Source of the DNA: an uncultured Oscillospiraceae bacterium
GTDB lineage: Bacteria; Bacillota; Clostridia; Oscillospirales; Ruminococcaceae
Direction of reading: 5' to 3'
Assembly (NCBI GenBank): GCA_934456315.1
Contig: CAKSHG010000013.1
Span: forward strand, 1-22,594
Length of the DNA: 22,594 bases
A program made the translations under genes and the position numbers. The number at the start of each line of letters is the position of its first letter. Position 1 is the first letter of the stretch. Of the stretch, positions 7,347 through 13,659 are shown piece by piece. A model generated the notes under the pieces. That model made no database searches. It worked only from the letters and a program-made list of their open reading frames with translations, and was not told where the DNA came from.

Positions 7347-7379
7347 AGCTGTGGCAGGAATCCTGCCACAGTTCTTTGC
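7347..7379 (+). terminator. Rho-independent terminator of the APH-family gene
   Basis: CTGTGGCAGG (7349-7358) pairs with CCTGCCACAG (7362-7371) over a 3-nt loop, extended by G-U and A-T pairs, and is followed by TTCTTT. The run of six A before the stem means it could also work on the opposite strand. It lies 12 bases after the stop. Confidence 0.88.
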
Positions 7380-7381
7380 AT

Positions 7382-7411
7382 AAAAAATCCCTGCGGATAA
7401 CCGCAGGGATT
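7382..7411 (-). terminator. Rho-independent terminator of the Lys/Ala/Pro-rich protein gene
   Basis: AATCCCTGCGG (7386-7396) and CCGCAGGGATT (7401-7411) form an 11-bp perfect stem with a 4-nt loop. On the - strand it is followed by a run of T (A at 7382-7387 on the + strand). It starts 15 bases after the stop of the - strand gene, back to back with the + strand terminator at 7347. Confidence 0.9.
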
Positions 7412-7426
7412 TATCATTTTAAATCA

Positions 7427-8023
7427 TCAGTCGAAAAGCTTTGCAAACTTGAGTGCAAACTGAACATTGCCGAAAACGTACAGGCTGCCGTTTTCAACCG
7501 CTTCCTTTACGGAAACCTTGCCGTCTGCGATTGCAAGAGCAACATCGACGGGAACAGCTGCTTCAAGATCTCTCTCGATATAGTCGTAGGGTTCAACGGA
7601 AACATTGCCGTTCTTGACCTCAATGTACATGTGCGCTTCAAACGGACCGTACAGCTTGATGTCTATCGCTGCCCTGCCTTCTTCAGCAATCTGCTTTCCG
7701 GCAGCCTTGTCGATACGCTTGTAAATTTTTGCCACTACATCGTTAACAGTTACAGGCTTGGGTTTTCTGCCAGCTCTCTTTTTTGGAGCAGTTTCAGCCT
7801 TTGCAGCGGGCTTTTCGGTTTTCTTTGCTGCGGCGGGCTTGGCAGCAGGCTTCTTTGCAGCCTTGGGAGTCACAGCAGGAGCAGCCTTAACTTCAGCAGC
7901 TTTGGTCTTAACCTCAACGGGCTTTTCTTCCACAGGCTTTACTGCTGCGGTTTTATTTGCCGGCTTTACAGCGGTTTCCGTTTTCGCGGTAGTCTTGGTC
8001 GTGATTTTCTTCTGTCTTGGCAT
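7427..8023 (-). CDS. Lys/Ala/Pro-tailed protein with an SCP2-like C-terminal domain (possibly DUF6465-type)
   Basis: A 198-residue protein in two parts. Residues 1-90 are low-complexity and strongly basic (repeats of KPAAKPAAAKK type, ending RAGRKPKP), like histone H1 tails and some bacterial nucleoid proteins. Residues 91-198 form a compact domain whose end, VALAIADGKVSVKEAVENGS then LYVFGNVQFALKFAKLF, has the spacing of an SCP2-like lipid-binding fold. Clostridial proteins of similar architecture are, I believe, filed under DUF6465, but I cannot verify this. The ATG at 8023 is chosen because AAAGGA lies 9 bases upstream; ATG at 8029 and TTG at 8041 in the same frame are less likely. It has its own promoter and terminator and no signal peptide. 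Nucleic-acid binding by the tail is inference. Confidence 0.85.
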   Translation of the reverse strand: MPRQKKITTKTTAKTETAVKPANKTAAVKPVEEKPVEVKTKAAEVKAAPAVTPKAAKKPAAKPAAAKKTEKPAAKAETAPKKRAGRKPKPVTVNDVVAKIYKRIDKAAGKQIAEEGRAAIDIKLYGPFEAHMYIEVKNGNVSVEPYDYIERDLEAAVPVDVALAIADGKVSVKEAVENGSLYVFGNVQFALKFAKLFD

Positions 8024-8089
8024 GATCATAATTCCTTTCAATTATCCCATGGCTCGGCTGCATGGCGCACCCTGCCACTCTATATAATT

Positions 8090-8118
8090 ATAATAACATA
8101 TTTATGTCATTTTTGCAA
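8090..8118 (-). promoter_or_regulatory. Promoter of the Lys/Ala/Pro-rich protein gene
   Basis: On the - strand TTGCAA (8118-8113) and TATTAT (8095-8090) are 17 bp apart. The predicted start near 8083 gives a 60-nt UTR containing a GC-rich stretch with GGTGCGCC and CCATG/CATGG self-complementary segments. A second -10-like TATAAT overlaps just downstream. Confidence 0.65.
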
Positions 8119-8170
8119 CAGTTTTTGCGAAATTCTTTTAAAAAAGTAATAAAAAATACCTGTTATCTGG

Positions 8171-8204
8171 AAAAATGATTCGTATCCGCTGTTTTAAAGC
8201 GTAC
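8171..8204 (-). terminator. Weak candidate terminator at the end of the his operon
   Basis: On the - strand GTA-CGCT (8204-8198) can pair with AGCG-GA-TAC (8190-8182), an interrupted 7-bp stem, followed 6 bases later by TTTTT (8175-8171). The stem includes the stop codon of the sigma-like gene. Two longer T-runs lie further on, near 8156-8151 and 8146-8141. The structure is weak, and read-through towards the next gene is possible. Confidence 0.35.
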
Positions 8205-8925
8205 TTTCGTCCGCTTCGCTGGTGTAACGGAATATCTCCTCTGTCGCAACGTTCTCGAAGGATTCGAAATTCTCGTCTTTTCTCATCTGGTAGTAGCTTT
8301 CTATCAGCGGAATCATTATGCAGATCACGACTGTAACGACCGCTGCAACGATGTAGATGACGATCTTCTGCTTCTTCGTCCACTTGTGGACTGGTACGGC
8401 GTCGCCCTTGACCTCGAACTGGCGCTTTTTCCCTGAATTCATGCTGCGAACGACGTAGGATTTCAGCTTGTCGTCTGCCCTGATCCTGAAGCAGAGGTCC
8501 TTGTAGCTCTTGTCAAGCGCCTGGGTAAGCTCCGCAGGGAGCTTCTCAAGTGTGGAATTAACATACCTGACGCTTTCGCCGGTCAGTTTTGCGATCTGCT
8601 CCGGCTCGAGGTCGTTCTCCCAGTGCATGTGGATAATCGCGCGCACTATGAACGGCTGGTTCAGAACTGATTCCAGCAGCTGCTGCTTTCTGGAGTCTAG
8701 CTCGATCCCGGTCAGCGTTACGGCGGAGTCGTTTATCTCCGCTTCGCGGCACATCGGATATGCTTTTCGGAGCAGGGAAAAAAGATCGGCGTTGTCGTCG
8801 ATCTCCGTGCATGAATAACAATTCCGCACGAATATCTCCTTTGCGGAATTGAAATTTTTGGTCGTTATCAGCGCCAGCGCGTATATGTCGTCGGCGTAGT
8901 CGTCGATGAATCTTGTCAGTTCCAT
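8194..8925 (-). CDS. ECF sigma-like protein with a C-terminal transmembrane helix
   Basis: A 243-residue protein. Residues 1-60 (FIDDYADDIYALALITTKNF, AKEIFVRNCY) resemble sigma-70 region 2 of ECF factors. Residues about 88-138 (FIVRAIIHMHWENDLEPEQI, AKLTGESVRYVNSTLEKL) resemble region 4 with its helix-turn-helix. A linker with a basic stretch (SGKKRQFEVKG, KWTKKQK) leads to one strong hydrophobic segment at 188-208, then a short acidic tail of about 35 residues. With positive charges before the helix, the sigma-like part should be cytoplasmic. The start codon lies 1 base after the hisE stop (TGATATG) without a good ribosome binding site, so translation depends on reinitiation after hisE. The similarity is weak and the protein may act as an anti-sigma or adaptor instead of a true sigma factor. 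Confidence 0.75.
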   Translation of the reverse strand: MELTRFIDDYADDIYALALITTKNFNSAKEIFVRNCYSCTEIDDNADLFSLLRKAYPMCREAEINDSAVTLTGIELDSRKQQLLESVLNQPFIVRAIIHMHWENDLEPEQIAKLTGESVRYVNSTLEKLPAELTQALDKSYKDLCFRIRADDKLKSYVVRSMNSGKKRQFEVKGDAVPVHKWTKKQKIVIYIVAAVVTVVICIMIPLIESYYQMRKDENFESFENVATEEIFRYTSEADESTL

Positions 8926-8926
8926 A

Positions 8927-9253
8927 TCAGGTGTTGTGGTCGCTTACATGGAACTGCTTGAGGTTACCTATCTTCTTGCTGCGCTCTACCATGATCTGCT
9001 CGATGTCCTCAACTGTAACGCCGCGGTCGACCATCATGACGATCATGTGGTACAGCAGGTCGTTTATCTCATTTGCAAGCTCGTCCTTATCGTTGTTCTT
9101 CGCTGCGATGACCATCTCGGTGCATTCCTCGCCGCACTTCTTGAGGATCTTGTCTATTCCCTTGTCGAAAAGGTAGCAGGTGTAGGAACCCTCCTGCGGA
9201 TTAGCCCTGCGGTCTACGACTACATCGTACATGTCCTTGAATGCGTCCATCAT
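8927..9253 (-). CDS. hisE: Phosphoribosyl-ATP pyrophosphatase
   Basis: A 108-residue all-alpha MazG-like enzyme that hydrolyses phosphoribosyl-ATP to phosphoribosyl-AMP and pyrophosphate, step 2 of histidine synthesis. The metal-binding acidic pattern is visible in CGEECTEMVIAAKNNDKDEL and the following ANEINDLLYHM. It is a free-standing HisE, not fused to HisI as in enterobacteria. The ATG at 9253 has AAAGGAG 9 bases upstream; the next codon is also ATG. It is 21 bp after hisI and 1 bp before the sigma-like gene. The context of hisI and the full his cluster supports HisE over other MazG-type enzymes. Confidence 0.96.
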   Translation of the reverse strand: MMDAFKDMYDVVVDRRANPQEGSYTCYLFDKGIDKILKKCGEECTEMVIAAKNNDKDELANEINDLLYHMIVMMVDRGVTVEDIEQIMVERSKKIGNLKQFHVSDHNT

Positions 9254-9274
9254 AATTTTATTCTCCTTTGTGTT

Positions 9275-9589
9275 TTACTTGATTCTGGTGAAAAAGCAGC
9301 TTCTGTGCCCGGTATGGCATGCAGCGCCGGTCTGTATCACCTTGATGAGCAGCGTGTCGTCATCGCAGTCAGTGTACATTTCAACGACCTTCTGGAAATG
9401 ACCGGAGGTTGCGCCTTTATTCCACAGCTCCTGTCTGGAACGGCTCCAGAACCAGGTGTATCCGGTTTCCAGCGTTTTCTGGAGGCTTTCCTCGTTCATG
9501 TAGGCGAGCATCAGTACTTCGCCGTTTTCAGCGTCGGTCACTATTGCCGGGATAAGCCCGGACTTCTTAAAATACTTCTTTACGTCCAT
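9275..9589 (-). CDS. hisI: Phosphoribosyl-AMP cyclohydrolase
   Basis: A 104-residue zinc enzyme that opens the adenine ring of phosphoribosyl-AMP, step 3 of histidine synthesis. It carries the family core [18 protein letters not shown], the aspartate cluster CDDDTLL for magnesium, and the cysteine zinc site in [13 protein letters not shown]. The start ATG at 9589 is preceded by AAGGT 6 bases upstream. Unlike the earlier genes of the cluster it is separated from its upstream neighbour by 129 bp that hold a promoter, so hisI-hisE and the sigma-like gene can be transcribed independently of the rest. Confidence 0.97.
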   Translation of the reverse strand: MDVKKYFKKSGLIPAIVTDAENGEVLMLAYMNEESLQKTLETGYTWFWSRSRQELWNKGATSGHFQKVVEMYTDCDDDTLLIKVIQTGAACHTGHRSCFFTRIK

Positions 9590-9686
9590 TTGTACCTTAC
9601 TTTCTGAATGCTGGCTGGGAAATTATGCGGGTGGCATGTTTTCACAGCATTCTGTGCAGCATTTCCGTGTAATACCAATCTTATAT

Positions 9687-9715
9687 AGTATACCACAAAC
9701 CCGGTAAAATTGCAA
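9687..9715 (-). promoter_or_regulatory. Internal promoter for hisI-hisE-sigma-like
   Basis: On the - strand TTGCAA (9715-9710) and TATACT (9692-9687) are 17 bp apart, with TGG directly before the -10 (extended -10). It starts 4 bases past the DUF4253 stop. The predicted start near 9680 leaves a 90-nt UTR with a small hairpin CACAG/CTGTG. Confidence 0.75.
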
Positions 9716-9718
9716 TAC

Positions 9719-10468
9719 TTAATCCCACCAGAAAAACCAGACAGATGATTTTGTCAGCACGTCGGCAAGTATGCACAGCTCCTGGAAGCCCTGGTCGATA
9801 ACGTCGCTGCAGAATGCGTACTGTTCCAGCGCGAGCCCGACTGCGGCACTTTTATCCTTTACAGGCTGGGCGGCAAATTCCAGAATATCGTGAGATATCA
9901 CTGCCGGAACGGCTCCGAATTTCTGATACCAGTACTTTCCTGCCGCCATCATCACTTCCGGTTCCGGGCACTCGTTCCAGCCGCCGAAAGGCAGCCATGC
10001 GAAAGCCTCCCACGGCTTGTCGGTGGGGATTTTCGCCAGAACCACTTCGGCTGCCTTTTTGGTGCCGAAGTCCACAAAGCCGGACAGCCTGTCGATTTTG
10101 TCGCCGGTGTTCCCGGAATCCGTGGTGATCTCGTCCCAGTATTCGCCGTACTGCTCTTTCATTTCGCCGAGCTTTTCGGTGAACCAGCCCTGTGCGTCCG
10201 GAAGCTCGGAGTTCATCAGCTGTTCCCGGCGCTTTCCGGCGGTCATTCCAGGCTCGTCAAGCATCATGTCGAGCCATTCTGAAAGCACGTCGCTCACTAC
10301 GATGATGACCGGAGTATATCCGCCCATTTCCTTTTTGGCGAAGGCGTCCTCGTAGGTCGAGTGGATAAACTGCGCCGGCTTTCCCGCCGGGAAGTATTCA
10401 CACTCGCAGCCCAGCCAGTCAATTATCTTCTGCGCGTTTGCGCTCGGTTTTGCAGAGAAAAGTCCCAT
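9719..10468 (-). CDS. DUF4253-family protein
   Basis: A 249-residue protein of unknown function. The C-terminal part, about residues 145-249, matches what I know of DUF4253: WEAFAWLPFGGWNECPEPE, KYWYQKFGAVPAVISHD, LEQYAFCSDVIDQG and the terminal WFFWWD. The N-terminal half (ANAQKIIDWLGCECEYFPAG...) includes a region TPVIIVVSDVLSEWLDMML seen in longer members. There is no signal peptide or membrane segment. The ATG lies 1 base after the hisF stop (TGACATG), so it is cotranscribed with the his genes and probably translationally coupled. No biochemical role in histidine synthesis is known for this family; in other genomes similar proteins often occur alone or near toxin/immunity genes, so a recent insertion into the operon is possible. 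Confidence 0.85.
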   Translation of the reverse strand: MGLFSAKPSANAQKIIDWLGCECEYFPAGKPAQFIHSTYEDAFAKKEMGGYTPVIIVVSDVLSEWLDMMLDEPGMTAGKRREQLMNSELPDAQGWFTEKLGEMKEQYGEYWDEITTDSGNTGDKIDRLSGFVDFGTKKAAEVVLAKIPTDKPWEAFAWLPFGGWNECPEPEVMMAAGKYWYQKFGAVPAVISHDILEFAAQPVKDKSAAVGLALEQYAFCSDVIDQGFQELCILADVLTKSSVWFFWWD

Positions 10469-10469
10469 G

Positions 10470-11240
10470 TCAGACCCTCGCAGATGTTCTTACCGGAATG
10501 TTGTGCTGACGGAGGTGTTCCTTTACCTCGTCCACGGTCAGCTCACCGAAGTGGAACAGCGACGCTGCAAGCGCCGCGGAGCTTGCAGTCTTTTCGAAAA
10601 CCTCCGAAAAGTGGTTTATAGAGCCGCAGCCGCCGCTCGCGATGACCGGTATCTTCACGCGGCTGCACACGAAGTTCAGCATATCCAGGTCGAATCCGCC
10701 GCGCACGCCGTCGGTGTCTATGGAATTCAGGCATATCTCGCCCGCGCCGCGTTCTTCGATTTCCTTTACCCAGTCGCCGAGGTCGAGGTTCATATCCACT
10801 CTGCCGCCGTTGATGAACACGCTGTAGCCGCCCTTGCCGTTACGCTTCGCGTCAATACCTACGACCACGCACTGGCTGCCGAATATCTCGGCAGCGTCGC
10901 TGATGAGCTTGGGATTCTTGACCGCCTGGGAATTTACCGAAACCTTATCGGCTCCGGCGCGGAGAGTGTCGCGGAAATCCTGAACGGAGCCGATACCGCC
11001 GCCGACGCACAGCGGAACGAAAACCTGCTGCGCGGTGCGCTTGACAACGTCGAGCATAACTCCCCTGCCCTCGTAGGACGCGGTTATATCGTAGAAAACC
11101 AGCTCGTCCGCGCCCTGGCGGTTGTATTCTATCGCAAGCTCCACCGGGTCGCCGACGTCCTTGATACCCTCGAAATTTACGCCCTTAACTACCTTACCGT
11201 TACGGACATCAAGGCACGGGATTATTCTTTTAGCTAACAT
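10470..11240 (-). CDS. hisF: Imidazole glycerol phosphate synthase cyclase subunit
   Basis: A 256-residue (beta/alpha)8 barrel that uses ammonia delivered by HisH to convert PRFAR to imidazole glycerol phosphate and AICAR. The two catalytic aspartates are visible: in [20 protein letters not shown] (D11) and [14 protein letters not shown] (near 130). Phosphate-binding loops CVGGGIGS and IASGGCGS are intact. The ATG at 11240 has AAAGGAG 5 bases upstream, and the gene starts 10 bp after hisA. Length is standard. Confidence 0.97.
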   Translation of the reverse strand: MLAKRIIPCLDVRNGKVVKGVNFEGIKDVGDPVELAIEYNRQGADELVFYDITASYEGRGVMLDVVKRTAQQVFVPLCVGGGIGSVQDFRDTLRAGADKVSVNSQAVKNPKLISDAAEIFGSQCVVVGIDAKRNGKGGYSVFINGGRVDMNLDLGDWVKEIEERGAGEICLNSIDTDGVRGGFDLDMLNFVCSRVKIPVIASGGCGSINHFSEVFEKTASSAALAASLFHFGELTVDEVKEHLRQHNIPVRTSARV

Positions 11241-11250
11241 GGCTGCTCCT

Positions 11251-11973
11251 TTACTTCGAAAGACGTACAGCCTGCGCTAGGTCAAGGCTGCCGGAATAGA
11301 TGGACTTGCCGCAGATGGCTCCGTATATTCCGTTCTTTTTCAGCGTCTTTATGTTGTTGATGGTCTTTATCCCGCCGCTCGCGATCACGTTTCCGCCGAG
11401 GGGCGCAAGCGTTTCCTGGAGCTTTTTCGTCTTGAAGTGGTTCGGGCGGCTGAGGGTGCCGTCCTTGTCTATATCCGTGAAGATGAAGTACTGGACTCCT
11501 GCGCGGCACATCTCCACGCCCAGGTCGATGTAGTTCACTCCGCTGGTTTCAAGCCAGCCCTCTGTTGCGACGAAGCCGTTCTTGGCGTCGATACCTACCG
11601 CGATACGTCCCTTGAATTCCCTGGCGGCGCGTTTTACGAATTCCGGGTCCTTTACAGCTGCCGAGCCGATTATTACCCTGGAAATACCCGCGTTGAGGTA
11701 CATTTCCACGGTGTCAAGGCTGCGAATGCCTCCGCCGACTTCTACTTTGAGCTTGGTGTGCTTTGCAACGTCGATGAAAATGTCCTTGTTCTGCTGGGTC
11801 GCGTCCTTTGCGCCGTCCAGGTCGACCATGTGCACCCACTCCGCACCGGACGCCTCAAAGCCCCGCGCGGTTTCCATGTAGCTGTCCGCTACTTTCTGCA
11901 AGGTACCGTAGTCGCCCTTGAAAAGCCGGACGCAGTTGCCGTCCTTTATATCTATTGCAGGTAATATTACCAT
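11251..11973 (-). CDS. hisA: ProFAR isomerase (HisA)
   Basis: A 240-residue (beta/alpha)8 barrel that isomerises ProFAR to PRFAR, step 4 of the pathway. D8 in [20 protein letters not shown] and the aspartate of [13 protein letters not shown] fit the two catalytic acids; phosphate loops VGGGIRS and IASGGIK are present. AAAGGAG lies 7 bases before the ATG. The 59-bp gap from hisH contains an 11-bp inverted repeat, the largest break in the upstream part of the cluster. The paralogous hisF follows directly. Confidence 0.97.
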   Translation of the reverse strand: MVILPAIDIKDGNCVRLFKGDYGTLQKVADSYMETARGFEASGAEWVHMVDLDGAKDATQQNKDIFIDVAKHTKLKVEVGGGIRSLDTVEMYLNAGISRVIIGSAAVKDPEFVKRAAREFKGRIAVGIDAKNGFVATEGWLETSGVNYIDLGVEMCRAGVQYFIFTDIDKDGTLSRPNHFKTKKLQETLAPLGGNVIASGGIKTINNIKTLKKNGIYGAICGKSIYSGSLDLAQAVRLSK

Positions 11974-11997
11974 TCATTTTCTCCTTTTATGAAGGTG

Positions 11998-12027
11998 TAT
12001 TGCGTAAAGCAAAACTTTTACGCAATA
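11998..12027. repeat. 11-bp perfect inverted repeat between hisH and hisA
   Basis: TATTGCGTAAA (11998-12008) and TTTACGCAATA (12017-12027) are separated by 8 bases. In the his mRNA this is a stable hairpin just after the hisH stop and before the hisA ribosome binding site. No T-run follows, so it is not a standard terminator; an RNA-processing or stability element, or an operator dyad, is possible. TATACT sits next to it on the - strand but without a good -35. Confidence 0.7.
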
Positions 12028-12032
12028 GTATA

Positions 12033-12632
12033 CTATAATTCAGCAAAACAGCGTAAAATATTCAGTCCGGTTTCGCCGCTTTTCTCCGGGTGGAACTGCG
12101 CGCCGTAGACATTGCCGCAGAAAACGAGCGCCGGAACTTTCATTCCGTAATCGCACCACGCCGCGATGTATTTGCTGTCGCAATCCGCCGCGTAGCTGTG
12201 CACAAAGTAAACATACTCGCCGTCCGCGCACCTGTCGAGGAGCTTGCAGGGAACGTTCTTTTCAAGGGAATTCCAGCCGATGTGCGGTACGGGAAGGTCC
12301 CCTGCCGGCTGCATGAGCCTTACGCTGCCGGGGATAAGTCCCAGACCGTCCGTTTCGCCGAATTCGTAGCCCTTCTCGAACAGCATCTGCATTCCGAGGC
12401 AGATTCCGAGCAGCGGCTTTTTCTGCACTTCCTCCCTGATAACGCTGATGAGCCCGGTTTCACCGAGCATTCTCATCGCGTCCGGGAATGCTCCCACGCC
12501 GGGAAGTATCAGGCGGTCGGCTGCCCTTAGGTCGTCGGCGCTGTTGGTTATCTTGTTTTCCAGCTTGAGGAAGTCAAGCGCGTTCTTCACGCTGAAAAGG
12601 TTTCCCGCGCCGTAGTCAATTATCGCGATCAT
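12033..12632 (-). CDS. hisH: Imidazole glycerol phosphate synthase glutamine amidotransferase subunit
   Basis: A 199-residue class I glutamine amidotransferase that supplies ammonia to HisF. The catalytic triad is visible: the nucleophile cysteine in LLGICLGMQMLFE, and histidine and glutamate in GAQFHPEKSGETGL. The N-terminal IIDYGAGNLFSVKNAL is typical of HisH. The ATG overlaps the stop of the Nudix gene by 4 bases (ATGA). Its partner hisF lies two genes downstream. Length is normal. Confidence 0.97.
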   Translation of the reverse strand: MIAIIDYGAGNLFSVKNALDFLKLENKITNSADDLRAADRLILPGVGAFPDAMRMLGETGLISVIREEVQKKPLLGICLGMQMLFEKGYEFGETDGLGLIPGSVRLMQPAGDLPVPHIGWNSLEKNVPCKLLDRCADGEYVYFVHSYAADCDSKYIAAWCDYGMKVPALVFCGNVYGAQFHPEKSGETGLNILRCFAEL

Positions 12633-13063
12633 AGTGTCGTTCCTTTCGTATTCAGGAATATCCTGTCGGAATTCAGCTTTACATGCTCCATGATATGTCC
12701 GATGTTACCTTCACCGGCGTACTGCGTCATATCGAAGAAGTCGCAGTCCAGCCCGCTCCAGAACAACGGATTCTCGTCGCCATTCACTGCGACTTCACGA
12801 ATCAGCTGACCCGCGTAGACCTCCACATAGCATGGGTCGAGCGGATAGCTGAAATCCATCAGGTGGATAAGTTTTATATCCCGTTCAGATATCCCCGTTT
12901 CCTCGGATAGCTCGCGGTAGGCGGCGTGCTCGCCGCTCTCGCCAGGCTCTATCTTGCCGCCGACATAGTTTATCAGTCCCTTGTAAGGTTCCTTTATCCG
13001 GCGGCACATGAGCATTTTCTTTCTGTCCGGCGAGAAAACCACGATGAGGTTGTAGCCCTGCAT
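12629..13063 (-). CDS. Nudix hydrolase embedded in the his operon
   Basis: A 144-residue single-domain Nudix protein. The full Nudix box GX5EX7REUXEEXGU is at residues 36-58 (GGKIEPGESGEHAAYRELSE then ETGI), with metal ligands E51, E54 and E55. The N-terminal YNLIVVFSPDRKKMLMCRR resembles MutT/8-oxo-dGTPase-like members, but substrate cannot be read from the box. The gene overlaps hisB by 1 base (TAATG) and hisH by 4 (ATGA), so it is fully integrated in the operon. A pyrophosphatase acting on a nucleotide would chemically resemble HisE, but hisE is present. A housecleaning role is an alternative. Confidence 0.93.
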   Translation of the reverse strand: MQGYNLIVVFSPDRKKMLMCRRIKEPYKGLINYVGGKIEPGESGEHAAYRELSEETGISERDIKLIHLMDFSYPLDPCYVEVYAGQLIREVAVNGDENPLFWSGLDCDFFDMTQYAGEGNIGHIMEHVKLNSDRIFLNTKGTTL

Positions 13064-13647
13064 TACAGAACTCCCTTTGTGGATACAACGGAGCCGTCGG
13101 TGTTGCGCTTTACTGCTGCCTTGAGGGCATACGCGAGCGCCTTGAACAGAGCTTCTATCTTGTGATGATCGTTGCTGCCGTACTCTACGCGAAGGTGCAG
13201 GGTTATCCCCGCATTGAACGCGAAAGAACGCATGAACTCCTCGGTCAGGCAGGTATCGAACTCCCCTACCCTCTCGTTAGTGAACTGTGCGTTGAACACA
13301 AGGAACGGTCTTGCGCTGATGTCCAGCGAGCAGAACGCCAGCGATTCGTCCATCGGAATGAACGCGCTGCCGTATCGCATGATCCCGGACTTGTCGCCCA
13401 GGGCTTCCCTGAACGCCATGCCCAGGACTATCCCGATATCCTCGGTGGTGTGGTGTCCGTCAACGTTCAGGTCGCCGTCGCATTTCACAGTGAGCGAGAA
13501 TCCGCCGTGGACTGCCAGCGCAGTCAGCATGTGGTCGAGGAATCCAATCCCGGTGTCAATGCTGACGCTGCCGCTGCTGTCGAGGTCGAGCTTTATGCTG
13601 ATGTCGGTTTCTTTGGTTTTTCTGGTTATTTCTGCGGTCCTGTTCAT
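13063..13647 (-). CDS. hisB: Imidazoleglycerol-phosphate dehydratase
   Basis: A 194-residue enzyme that dehydrates imidazole glycerol phosphate to imidazole acetol phosphate. The two manganese-binding motifs are present: DGHHTTEDIGIVLG and NDHHKIEALFKALA, and the start NRTAEITRKTKETDI is typical. It is the monofunctional form, without the N-terminal histidinol-phosphate phosphatase of enterobacterial HisB, so that activity must be encoded elsewhere. It starts 12 bp after hisD with GGGAG upstream of the ATG and overlaps the Nudix gene by 1 base. Confidence 0.97.
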   Translation of the reverse strand: MNRTAEITRKTKETDISIKLDLDSSGSVSIDTGIGFLDHMLTALAVHGGFSLTVKCDGDLNVDGHHTTEDIGIVLGMAFREALGDKSGIMRYGSAFIPMDESLAFCSLDISARPFLVFNAQFTNERVGEFDTCLTEEFMRSFAFNAGITLHLRVEYGSNDHHKIEALFKALAYALKAAVKRNTDGSVVSTKGVL

Positions 13648-13659
13648 ATCGTTCTCCCG

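Noticed and set aside
8024..8041. A longer N-terminus for the Lys/Ala/Pro-rich protein from TTG 8041 or ATG 8029
   Set aside because: AAAGGA (8033-8038) would lie inside the extended reading frame or only 3 bases from the ATG at 8029; its spacing fits the ATG at 8023.
11998..12027. An intrinsic terminator between hisH and hisA
   Set aside because: There is no T-run after the stem on either strand in the needed position, and hisA and hisF downstream have no convincing promoter of their own.
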